Shown: positions 17,612 through 25,560 of the stretch, piece after piece
Layout of the letters: every line of letters starts with the position of its first letter
Position numbering within the stretch: position 1 is the stretch's first letter
Source of the DNA: Candidatus Accumulibacter sp. 66-26
Lineage (GTDB): Bacteria; Pseudomonadota; Gammaproteobacteria; Burkholderiales; Rhodocyclaceae
Length of the DNA stretch: 64,000 bases
Assembly: GCA_001897745.1 (NCBI GenBank)
Contig: MKUH01000026.1
Location: 45,901-109,900, forward strand
Direction of reading: 5' to 3'
Translations under genes and position numbers: made by a program
Notes under the pieces: model-generated
What the model was told of the DNA's origin: nothing
Seen by the model: only the letters and a program-made list of their open reading frames with translations
The model's database searches: none

Positions 17612-19762
17612 CTAGAAATCCATTCTGTAACTGGCGGCCAGCCAGTATTCGGTGGCATTGCCTTGGGTGCTGCCGTTGAGCATCAAGGAACCCATGCCGC
17701 CGCCGATCCTGCCCTCGACCCCCACTGCGGCACGCAGCCAGTCGCGCTTGTAATGCTGTCCGGGCAGGCTGAAGCCATACAGACCGGCGACATCGCCGCT
17801 GGCTGTCGCGCCGGTGTCATTGAAACGATGCACCCCTTCCAGACGGCCCAACAAATCCAACTTGTCATCTAGGTGATGCACTACATCCAGTCCCAGACGC
17901 GCTTCGGTCGAGTCTTCGGTGCGGCTGTTCCAGTTGGCCGGGAACGCCCCGCCGGTTTCGCGGTAGGCGTCCACCTTGGTGCGGATGTAAGTGACACTGG
18001 TATACGGAGTAACCGACGTGTTACCCGCCTTGAGAGCATCGAGCCAGTCCAGTCGGGCGCGCAGCGCTGCGGTACTGAGGTCGGCGCTGCCGCGACCGTA
18101 TTCGCGGTTGCCGGCATTGTCGTAGCCGCGGGTCACATCCGTTTCGCTCCAGTTGTAGTAACCGCTGACGGTCGCATACAGCGGTGTGCCGGATAATTTG
18201 GCAATGAGTTCCGGCATGATGTAGGTGCCGTCCACTTTGGTATTGCCGCCAAAGAGGGTGTCCTGCCTGCTGTATGTGCGGCCCAGCGCAAACTTGACCA
18301 TGACCTGATCGTTGATGCCCCGCGCATAACCAACTTCACCTGCGCCAAGATGGCCGTCATTGCCCTGATTGTCGCTACGCCCCCAATCGCCCGCAACCCA
18401 GAGGCTTTGCTTGCCGGCAGTCAGCAAACCGCGCATGGGGCTGCTGTGGGCGCCATGCATCACCAGGCTGGCATCCTGCATGGCGCGTGCCGGCGTGCCG
18501 GATGACCCGGCTAGGCTCTTGTGATTCTCGACCAGATCGAGCAAGCCTTTCGTGGTTGAGCTTTTCGTGGTGGCGATGAAGGCGTGGCTGTTGATGAGTC
18601 GCCCCACCACCACGTCGCCTGCGGCATTCACACCGTAGGCTGAGGACGTTTTGGGTGCGGAAGGGTTGACCGTCACGCCATTGGCGGTGAGCCAGTCTTC
18701 AATGCTTTGCATCCCGGTAGCCGCGGTCCAGCGGAAGGCGCGGTCGCCGCTATCGGCTATGGCACTGCCGACCACCACGTCGCCGGCGGCATTGACACCC
18801 CAGGCATAAGAGTTACCGGCATTGCCGCTCTTCAGCGTCCCCAGGTCGGTCTTGGTGGCTGGGGCAGCACTGCCGTCATTGAACGTCCAACGCACGGCAT
18901 GGGTATTCCCGCTATCGGTTTGGGACTGGCCGACCACCACGTCGCCGGCGGCGTTGACGCCTTGTGCAAAAGACTCACCCGCATTGCCGCTCTTCAGCGT
19001 GCCCAGGTCGGTCATCGTACCCTGCGTCGCGCTGCCGGTATTGAGCGTCCAGCGGAAGGCGTGGTCGTACCCGCTATCGGTGTTGGACTTACCGACCACC
19101 ACGTCGCCAGCCTTGTTGACGCCGTAGGCAACAGAAAAAAGGTTATCGTTCGTAGTACGAAGCGTGCCCAGGTCGGTCATCGTGCCTTGCGTCGCGCTAC
19201 CAGAATTGAGCGTCCAGCGGAAGGCGCGACTGGAGTACACACCAAGCTGAGCCTCACCGACTACCACGTTGCCGTCGGCGTTGACGCCCCAGGCCGTTGA
19301 TGAACCGTCAGTTTTGTTGGCCGCCATCGTTCCCAGATCGATCATGCCAGTGGCCTGGGTCCAGCGGAAGGCGTGCCGCCCGCCGGCATTAATATCGGAC
19401 CAACCGACCACCACGTCGCCAGCCGCGCTGACGCCGTAGGCAACAGACCTCCCCGCATTACCCGTGCTGAGCGTCCCCAGATCGATCATGCCGGTAGCCT
19501 GGGTCCAGCGAAAGGCGTGGGAAATGCCGCCCATCAGGCTCGTCATGAAATAGCCGACCGCCACGTCACCGGCGGCGTTGACGCCGTAGGCAGATGAAAG
19601 AAAATATAGGCTGTTCATGTCCAGATCCGTGACCCCGGGGTCGGCATGGGCAACCGCAGGCGTTGTGCCGAGAAACAGCAGGGAGACGGCCAAGGCCAGG
19701 GGTTTGCGGAAGAAATGCGGATGGCGCTGTGGGCGCTGGTTTTGAATGGCGGTTTTTATCAT
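17612..19762 (-). CDS. HAF-repeat autotransporter
   Basis: This 716-residue outer-membrane protein has an extended signal peptide (basic start, hydrophobic core at about 23-37, cleavage after AHA near 40). Six HAF-type repeats plus a partial seventh follow, from about residue 42 to 370, each 45-57 residues with the pattern DLGTL...AYGVNAAGDVVVG...HAFRWT. The last 280 residues form an autotransporter beta-barrel ending in an aromatic residue (...YRMDF). The repeats probably fold as a propeller or solenoid passenger at the cell surface. Codon use and GC are clearly lower than the surrounding polysaccharide genes, and the gene runs against the operon, suggesting insertion. Regulation probably involves the AraC-type gene upstream and the direct repeats at 19855-19893. 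Confidence 0.9.
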   Translation of the reverse strand: MIKTAIQNQRPQRHPHFFRKPLALAVSLLFLGTTPAVAHADPGVTDLDMNSLYFLSSAYGVNAAGDVAVGYFMTSLMGGISHAFRWTQATGMIDLGTLSTGNAGRSVAYGVSAAGDVVVGWSDINAGGRHAFRWTQATGMIDLGTMAANKTDGSSTAWGVNADGNVVVGEAQLGVYSSRAFRWTLNSGSATQGTMTDLGTLRTTNDNLFSVAYGVNKAGDVVVGKSNTDSGYDHAFRWTLNTGSATQGTMTDLGTLKSGNAGESFAQGVNAAGDVVVGQSQTDSGNTHAVRWTFNDGSAAPATKTDLGTLKSGNAGNSYAWGVNAAGDVVVGSAIADSGDRAFRWTAATGMQSIEDWLTANGVTVNPSAPKTSSAYGVNAAGDVVVGRLINSHAFIATTKSSTTKGLLDLVENHKSLAGSSGTPARAMQDASLVMHGAHSSPMRGLLTAGKQSLWVAGDWGRSDNQGNDGHLGAGEVGYARGINDQVMVKFALGRTYSRQDTLFGGNTKVDGTYIMPELIAKLSGTPLYATVSGYYNWSETDVTRGYDNAGNREYGRGSADLSTAALRARLDWLDALKAGNTSVTPYTSVTYIRTKVDAYRETGGAFPANWNSRTEDSTEARLGLDVVHHLDDKLDLLGRLEGVHRFNDTGATASGDVAGLYGFSLPGQHYKRDWLRAAVGVEGRIGGGMGSLMLNGSTQGNATEYWLAASYRMDF

Positions 19763-19827
19763 CGTATCTTGGGCGGCAGACTGAAAGAGCCGGCAGAACG
19801 GCCGGCGAACGTCAAGAAGTTGCCGAA

Positions 19828-19856
19828 AGCATAACGATTTAAGCCGAGCCAGTTTT
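19828..19856 (-). promoter_or_regulatory. predicted weak promoter of the autotransporter gene
   Basis: On the minus strand a TATGCT (19833-19828) can serve as -10 about 65 bp before the start codon. The -35 position 17 nt upstream (19856-19851) reads AAAACT, a poor match, and overlaps the proximal 18-bp repeat by two bases. A poor -35 overlapped by an activator site is typical of AraC/XylS-dependent promoters. This is inference from spacing only. Confidence 0.35.
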
Positions 19857-19893
19857 GGCGTTACGGGTCAATTTATTGGCATTTCGGGCCAAT
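19855..19893. promoter_or_regulatory. two 18-bp direct repeats 21 bp apart, candidate AraC-type operator
   Basis: TTGGCGTTACGGGTCAAT (19855-19872) and TTGGCATTTCGGGCCAAT (19876-19893) agree at 15 of 18 positions and start 21 bp apart, two helical turns. They lie between the autotransporter start and the AraC-type gene. AraC/XylS regulators bind such phased direct repeats. The proximal copy would touch the -35 region of the autotransporter promoter. Confidence 0.55.
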
Positions 19894-19942
19894 CTGATAT
19901 TCATTGGATCCCGCCCGCAGTGCTTTCAAGGCCGGGGCCGAC

Positions 19943-20773
19943 TCAGGCGGTTAAACGCCGATAGGCCAGCGGCGTGGTGCCAGTCCATTTCTTAAAGGCA
20001 CGATGAAAAGTCGTCAGATCGACAAAGCCGACGCGACCGGCGATGGCTTCGACCGGCAGCCGGTTGGCGATCAGCAACTGCAGGGCGAGGGAGCGCCGCA
20101 GTTGGTCCTTAATCTGCAGAAAGCTGGTCGCTTCTTCACGGAGCCGCCGGGTGAGTGTGCGTCGTGAGTAACCCAGCACCTTGGCCGTTGTATCGATGTC
20201 GGGGTCACTCCCCAGGTGGGCCTCCAGATAGGTGCGAACCTGATGGGTGACCTGACGCAAGGAGTCCAGCTGGCGCGTGGCTTCTGACAGTGCCCGTTTA
20301 GTCTCCTTGAGCAGCAGCGCTAAAGCCTGATTCTCTCCGTACAAGCCCTTGATCGGGAAAACCTCGCCTTGCTGCACGAGGTAGTAGGGCACGGAGTAGC
20401 CGCTGTGGGCAATTTTCCAGTCGCCGTCTTCTTGGACGAATACCAGGGACAGGCGTACCGCTTCGTTCGAGAAGATGCTTTCCGGCGTTGGCAGGTGAAT
20501 GCGGAATAGCCCGGCGGCAAGCACGACGTGATCGCTCAGATCGCGCAACAGCAAATCGAGCATTTCGATGCGGATGCGCTGGGGGACTTGGGCAAAATCC
20601 CGCCGGGTAATGTCCACCCATTCGCTCTTGTCGCCGACGATGAAGTCGCCCCCGCCGGTATAACCACTGAAGTTTCCGCTGAAATGCTCGATCAGCCTAG
20701 TGTCCCGCGACGCGTACATTTCAATGTAGTTCTTGAACAGGGATTTGATGAGGCGTTTGCGAGGGGGTTTCAT
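19943..20773 (-). CDS. AraC-family regulator with N-terminal NTF2/SnoaL-like domain
   Basis: This protein of 276 residues from the ATG at 20773 has two parts. Residues about 5-130 resemble a SnoaL/NTF2-like alpha+beta fold (FKNYIEMYASRD..., FVQEDGDWKIAHSGYS), normally a small-molecule pocket. A linker helix follows, and the last 100 residues are a double helix-turn-helix AraC domain (TAKVLGYSRRTLTRRL; AIAGRVGFVDLTTFHRAFKKWTGTTPLAYR). Upstream in-frame starts exist (ATG 20797, GTG 20815), none with a clear ribosome site; 20773 sits just before the first domain. It probably controls the autotransporter gene next to it, which runs the same way. The ligand is unknown. Confidence 0.85.
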   Translation of the reverse strand: MKPPRKRLIKSLFKNYIEMYASRDTRLIEHFSGNFSGYTGGGDFIVGDKSEWVDITRRDFAQVPQRIRIEMLDLLLRDLSDHVVLAAGLFRIHLPTPESIFSNEAVRLSLVFVQEDGDWKIAHSGYSVPYYLVQQGEVFPIKGLYGENQALALLLKETKRALSEATRQLDSLRQVTHQVRTYLEAHLGSDPDIDTTAKVLGYSRRTLTRRLREEATSFLQIKDQLRRSLALQLLIANRLPVEAIAGRVGFVDLTTFHRAFKKWTGTTPLAYRRLTA

Positions 20774-21024
20774 GATCGCTCTGGAAATGCGTGGCATGGC
20801 CGGTAGGTTAGCCACGCTGCGTACTATGCAACAACTTGCAGAGTTGAACGCGAAAAGAACGGACTGCCCTGCTCAAAACATCTCGTCACTCAACTATTGC
20901 TTCCGTCTGGAAGGATGCTCAAGAACACGATTCCCTTTTCTGATTACATGAATGCCAGCCACTCGCAGATTGCCGCCGGTTAGCTGCATTGACTTGAGGG
21001 ACTGCTTCGGCCGATGAACTGCCG
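20774..21024 (-). other. AT-richer spacer upstream of the AraC-type gene
   Basis: About 210-250 bp without a recognisable gene. It should hold the promoter of the AraC-type regulator (a CATAGT -10-like element lies near 20824-20829 on the minus strand, with no good -35) and the right border of the lower-GC island near 20950. I see no insertion-sequence ends or target-site duplication. Confidence 0.4.
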
Positions 21025-22296
21025 CTAACGTAATTCAGCGGTCCCTCGCCAGCTATGCCGCCACAGCGCCTCGGCAACCAATGCCGAAACGATGCAAAGA
21101 ATCGGCATCAACGGTTCGCGGTAGCGGAAAACCACGAAGAAGAGCATGTGCACCGCCGTGTAGGCGGCGAGCGCCAGGGCGAGCAGGGCGCTCTGGCGCG
21201 TGCGCATTTCCGGCAGGGCGAGGCCGGCTAGGGCGAGGGCGGTGAGCAGGAGGTACTGGGCGAGCCAGATTTGGCGCGACGTGGTTTCCAGCGCCGACCC
21301 CGGCCCCTTGCCCGCGTGCGTCGGCGGGCTCCAGAACAGCAGCGCCTTGCGCAGGGCGAGCGCGGCGAAGTCCGCCGGGTGTTCGCGTATCCATTGCGCG
21401 GCCTCGCGCCCGAGGGTTTGCGAGGCTTGCACTTCGCCTTGGCGGCGCAGCGCTTCCCAGCTTGCGCCGCGCGGCGTGTCGGAAATCGACATGAAGAGGC
21501 CGTCGGCCGCCGGGTTGTTGCCCAGGTAGAGGTTGAAGCCGCCGTTGGTGTTGAGCACCGGCGCGCCGACCGTTTCGAGATTGCGCAGCAGCCACGGCGC
21601 GGCGACGGCGAGCGCGGTGAGCAGCGCCGCCGCCGCGAGCGGCAGCTTGCGGCGCGCGCCGCCGGGGGCGATCAGGAGCGCGCAGGCGGCGACGGCGACG
21701 AGCGCCAGCGCGCTGTTGCCGGTGATCGCGAGCAGGCCGAAGAGCAGGCCGCAGACGCCGGCGACGCGCAGTGACGGCTGCCGCGCGAGGCGCAGCGCGC
21801 ACCAGAGGACGCCGAGCATGAGCGGCGTCATGAGGTTTTCCTTGGCGAGGTATTCGGCGTAGATCCAGGATGGCAGGTAGGCCGCCCAGAACGCGGCGGC
21901 GAGCAGGCGGCCGCCGCGCCCGGCGCCGGCCTCGCGCGCGACGGCGTGGCAGAGGGCGATGCCGGCGGCGCCGAGCAGGGCGTTGGCGAGCTGCGCGGCG
22001 AGCAGGCCGGGGCCGAACAGCGCGAAGGCCGGGGCGAGCACGAAGAGTGGATAGCCGGCGTTGTACATCGCGCGGTTGCCCATCGTGTCGACGAGCCCGT
22101 GGCCGGCCAGGAGGCTGAGCGCCATCTGGCGGTACTCGGCGTAGTCGCTGACCGGCGCGATGTCGAGCACGACGACGGTGGCGACGCGGGCGAGCAGGCC
22201 GACGAGCACGATGGCCGCCAGCCACGCCGTTTCGCGGCGCTGCGCCGGAGCCGCAGCTGCGTTGGCGATGGCGCCGGGCGCGCGGGCGTTCGGCAT
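21025..22296 (-). CDS. GT-C type membrane glycosyltransferase (GT39/ArnT-like)
   Basis: This 423-residue polytopic protein has about eleven hydrophobic helices. The first periplasmic loop has APVSDYAEYRQMALSLLAGHG, with the acidic residue typical of GT-C enzymes that use polyprenyl-phosphate sugars, followed by MYNAGYPLFV. The later WLLRNLETVGAPVLNTNGGFNLYLGNNP segment is also typical. It probably adds a sugar to a periplasmic acceptor or lipid-linked intermediate. It is the last gene of the minus-strand run, 31 bp after the AsnB-like gene. Donor and acceptor are unknown. Confidence 0.82.
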   Translation of the reverse strand: MPNARAPGAIANAAAAPAQRRETAWLAAIVLVGLLARVATVVVLDIAPVSDYAEYRQMALSLLAGHGLVDTMGNRAMYNAGYPLFVLAPAFALFGPGLLAAQLANALLGAAGIALCHAVAREAGAGRGGRLLAAAFWAAYLPSWIYAEYLAKENLMTPLMLGVLWCALRLARQPSLRVAGVCGLLFGLLAITGNSALALVAVAACALLIAPGGARRKLPLAAAALLTALAVAAPWLLRNLETVGAPVLNTNGGFNLYLGNNPAADGLFMSISDTPRGASWEALRRQGEVQASQTLGREAAQWIREHPADFAALALRKALLFWSPPTHAGKGPGSALETTSRQIWLAQYLLLTALALAGLALPEMRTRQSALLALALAAYTAVHMLFFVVFRYREPLMPILCIVSALVAEALWRHSWRGTAELR

Positions 22297-22327
22297 CGGA
22301 GTCTCCGAATTCTCTTGTTCCCGCGCT

Positions 22328-24091
22328 TCAGCGCAGGACGAAGCCCGGCGCTTTGGCCTGCAGCCACTGTTCGAGCATGGTCAGAATCCAGACCATCTCG
22401 CCGTAGTAGCCGGGGTGTTCGGGCAGCAGTTTGGTGAGCAGGGTGTCGATGAAGTCGGCGCGCACGATGCCGCGCCGGCCCAGGCTGTGCAGCGAGTCCT
22501 CGGCCAGCCGCTTGAGGCCGGCGTGGCGGTTGGCCCAGACGCCGAAGGGCAGGCCGAAGCCCTGCTTCTTCTTGGCGATGATCTCGTCGGGCAGGAAGCC
22601 GCGCAGCGCCTCCTTGAAGAACCAGCGCAGCTTCAGTCCCTTGAGCTTGTAGTCGGCCGGCAGGGCCAGCGAGAAATCGAGCAGGCGCTTGTCGAGCAGC
22701 GGGAAGCCGACCTCGACGCCGGCCAGCCGCGTCGTTCCGCACACCTTGGGCAGGTCGTTCTCGGCCAGCGTGTAGCGCCAGTCGAAGGCGAGCGTGCGGT
22801 TGACCGGGCTGTCGGTGCGTGCCTGCGCCCACACCGCGCGCTGCTGACGGGCCGGCGCGTCGAGGTCGATGCGGGCGAGGAAGTCCGGACTCAGGACTTC
22901 GTCGACGCCGAGGCGCAGCAGCAGGTTGTACATGTGCATGCGGTCGGGCAGCGGCACGCGCGCCTGCTCGACGTAGCTCGCCGCCTTGCGCAGCAGCGGC
23001 AGGCGGCCGGCGCCCGGCAGGCCGAGCAGCGGCTCCATGAGGCCGCCGCGCAGCGGCGCCGGAATCCGCTCGTACCAGCCGAAGACGCGCTGCTTGGCGT
23101 AGCGGCTGTTGCCGCCGAACAGCTCGTCGCCGCCGTCGCCGGCGAGCATCTTCCCGATGCCGTCGGCTTTCGCCAGGCGGGCGCAGTAGTAGGCGGGGAG
23201 GGCGGACGAGTTGCCGAAGGGCTGGTCGTAGTGCGCCGCGACCTCGGGGATGCCACGCACGAGATCGTCCGGCGTCACGTAGTACTCGTGGTGGTCGGTG
23301 CCGAAATGGCGCGCGGCGATGCGCGCGTATTCCATCTCGTCGTAGCCGGCGGCGTCGAAGCCGATCGAGTAGCTGGCGGCCGGGCGACCGGCGACGGCGC
23401 AGAGCATGCCGGCGACCGTCGAGCTGTCGGTGCCGCCGCTCAGGAAGCAGCCGACGCGCGCCGGGTCGAGTTCGCCGACCTGACGGGCGACCGCGTCGTG
23501 CAGCAGCGCGCGGAATTCCTCGCGCAGGCTGGCGAAGGCGGCGGGCTTCTCGCTGAAGGTCGGCGTCCAGTACGGCGCCACGGTCAGGCGGCCGTTCTCG
23601 AACAGCGCGCAGTGGCCCGGCGGCAGCCGGAAGACGTCCTTGAAGATGGTGCGCGGCGAGGCGATGGCGTGGCCGAACAGATAGTCGAAGATGGCCTGCG
23701 GGTCGATCTCGGCGCTGGCGTCGCCGGGCGCGTCGAGCAGTTCGTCGGCGCGCTCGGCGAAGCGCAGGCTGTCGCCGACCTGGCGGTAGCACAGGCTGCG
23801 CACGGCGAAGCGGTCGACCGCGAGGAAGATCCGTCCGTCCGGCAGGCGCAGGGCGACGGCGAAGTCGCCGCCGACGGCGGCCGGCGCGCTCGTGCCGCTA
23901 CGCGCGAAAGCCTGCCGCCAGGCTGCCGCGACGCCTTCCCCGGCGGCCGTTGCGGCGAGCGCCGGGTCGTTGAACAGCGGCCGGCCGAGGCTCAGCTCCG
24001 GGCTCGCGGATGGCGCCGAGGTCGCCCCGGGCGCGGCCTGGGGCGGGCGGAGGGGAAGATCGGCGGACGTTGCAAACTGGCGTTGGGGCAC
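22328..24091 (-). CDS. asparagine synthetase-related protein lacking the glutaminase Cys
   Basis: This 587-residue AsnB-like protein has an intact synthetase domain: PP-loop LSGGTDSS at residues 217-224, followed by YDEMEYARIAARHFGTDHHEYYV and LAGDGGDELFGG. The N-terminal domain keeps the outline of a class II amidotransferase (VDRFAVRSLCYR at 92-103) but begins with about 70 divergent residues and has no Cys at position 2, so glutamine hydrolysis is unlikely; it may use free ammonia or another amine. It sits with the PLP decarboxylase and acyl ligase, suggesting formation of an amide in the same modification pathway. This proposed role is inference. Confidence 0.85.
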   Translation of the reverse strand: MPQRQFATSADLPLRPPQAAPGATSAPSASPELSLGRPLFNDPALAATAAGEGVAAAWRQAFARSGTSAPAAVGGDFAVALRLPDGRIFLAVDRFAVRSLCYRQVGDSLRFAERADELLDAPGDASAEIDPQAIFDYLFGHAIASPRTIFKDVFRLPPGHCALFENGRLTVAPYWTPTFSEKPAAFASLREEFRALLHDAVARQVGELDPARVGCFLSGGTDSSTVAGMLCAVAGRPAASYSIGFDAAGYDEMEYARIAARHFGTDHHEYYVTPDDLVRGIPEVAAHYDQPFGNSSALPAYYCARLAKADGIGKMLAGDGGDELFGGNSRYAKQRVFGWYERIPAPLRGGLMEPLLGLPGAGRLPLLRKAASYVEQARVPLPDRMHMYNLLLRLGVDEVLSPDFLARIDLDAPARQQRAVWAQARTDSPVNRTLAFDWRYTLAENDLPKVCGTTRLAGVEVGFPLLDKRLLDFSLALPADYKLKGLKLRWFFKEALRGFLPDEIIAKKKQGFGLPFGVWANRHAGLKRLAEDSLHSLGRRGIVRADFIDTLLTKLLPEHPGYYGEMVWILTMLEQWLQAKAPGFVLR

Positions 24092-24214
24092 GGCGGTCTC
24101 CTCGCTAGAAGGCGCTGCGTTCGTTGCGTCGTGGCTTGCCGGACGCTGCCGCCGCCGGCCGGCGCATTCGCCGGGGGCGGAGGGCGGCGCCCGCCGGCGG
24201 CCGGATGGGCGAGC

Positions 24215-25492
24215 TCACACCAGCACCTCGACCGGCGCCGGGTGGCCGAGGAAGCCCTGCGGGCTGGCCGACAGGCCGTAGGCGCCGGATTGATAGACGA
24301 CGACGAGATCGCCGACGTCGGCGACGGCCAGCGTCATGCGGTCGGCGAGCAGGTCGAGCGGGGTGCACAGCGGGCCGACGACGCTGGCGGTCTCGCGCGC
24401 CGCGTCGGCCATGCGGTTGCCGATGGCGACCGGGTAGTTCTTGCGGATCACCTGCCCGAAGTTGCCAGACGCCGAGAGGTGGTGGTGCAGGCCGCCGTCG
24501 GTGACGAGGAAGACCTGCCCGCGCGAGACCTTGCGGTCGACGACGCGGGCGACGTAGACGCCGGCCTCGCCGACCAGATAGCGGCCGAGTTCGACGACCA
24601 GCGCGGCCTGCGGCAGTTCGCGCGCGGCGCGTGCGGCGAGTGCGGCGAGGTTGGCGGCGATCGGCGCCAGGTCGAGGCGCCGTTCGCCGGGGAAGTAGGG
24701 GATGCCGAAGCCGCCGCCGAGGTTGAGTGTGCGCACCGGCGCCGGCGCGTGCGCGGCGAGGCGCAGGGCCAGTTCGTAGCTTTTGCACTGAGCCTCGATG
24801 ATGGCCTCGGCCTTCAGGTTCTGCGAGCCGGCGAACAGGTGGAAGCCCTCGAAGGCGAGGGCTTCTCCGGCGCGGGCGATCTCGTCGAGCAGCGCCGGCA
24901 CCTGCTCGGCGTCCACGCCGAACTGCTTGGCGCCGCCGCCCATCTTCATGCCCGAGCTTTTCAGTTCGAAATCGGGATTGACGCGCACCGCGATGCGCGC
25001 CGGAACGCCGAGTTCGGCGCCGAGCGCGGCGAGCGGCGCGACTTCGCGGAAGGATTCGAGATTGACGAGGACGCCGGCGGCGACCGCCTGCCGCAGCTCT
25101 TCCGGGCGTTTGCCGGGGCCGGCGAAGCTGACTTCGCGCGGATCGGCGCCGGCGTCGAGGGCGGCCTTCAGCTCGCCGCCGGAAGCGACGTCGATGCCGT
25201 CGACGAGAGCCGCGAGGTGGCCGACGAGCGCCGGCATCGGGTTGGCCTTCATCGCGTAATGCAGCCTGACAGCGGGCGGCAGCGCGGCGCGCAGCTCGCC
25301 GACGCGCCGTGCGAGCAGGGCGCGGTCGTAGGCGTAGAACGGCGTCTGCCCGACGCGCGCGGCGAGGCGGGCGAGCGGGACGCCGCCGATCACGAGCTCG
25401 CCGTCGCGCACCGCGAACTGGTCCATCGCGGCGTGGCTCGGCAAGGCGCGCTCGGGGCGTTCGGAAGGGTCTGGGCGGTCGGCGGTCTGCAT
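24215..25492 (-). CDS. PLP-dependent decarboxylase, exosortase A system-associated (TIGR03099 type)
   Basis: This 425-residue protein has the fold type III of diaminopimelate/ornithine decarboxylases. The PLP lysine is Lys82 in HYAMKANP, with GGELKAALDAGA, HLFAGSQNL, the phosphate-binding GGGFGIPYF and VGPLCTPLD downstream. It should decarboxylate a basic or dicarboxylic amino acid to an amine. The ATG at 25492 was used; an internal Met at residue 23 starts the conserved part. It lies 68 bp after the acyl-CoA ligase on the same strand, and the pair with an acyl carrier protein is a recurring feature of XrtA loci. The true substrate is not known. Confidence 0.9.
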   Translation of the reverse strand: MQTADRPDPSERPERALPSHAAMDQFAVRDGELVIGGVPLARLAARVGQTPFYAYDRALLARRVGELRAALPPAVRLHYAMKANPMPALVGHLAALVDGIDVASGGELKAALDAGADPREVSFAGPGKRPEELRQAVAAGVLVNLESFREVAPLAALGAELGVPARIAVRVNPDFELKSSGMKMGGGAKQFGVDAEQVPALLDEIARAGEALAFEGFHLFAGSQNLKAEAIIEAQCKSYELALRLAAHAPAPVRTLNLGGGFGIPYFPGERRLDLAPIAANLAALAARAARELPQAALVVELGRYLVGEAGVYVARVVDRKVSRGQVFLVTDGGLHHHLSASGNFGQVIRKNYPVAIGNRMADAARETASVVGPLCTPLDLLADRMTLAVADVGDLVVVYQSGAYGLSASPQGFLGHPAPVEVLV

Positions 25493-25560
25493 TGCGTGTC
25501 GTGTCCTCGAAGGTGCGGAATCGGGCGGCGTCTGGCGAATTCGGGCTTGTTCGGAAATTT

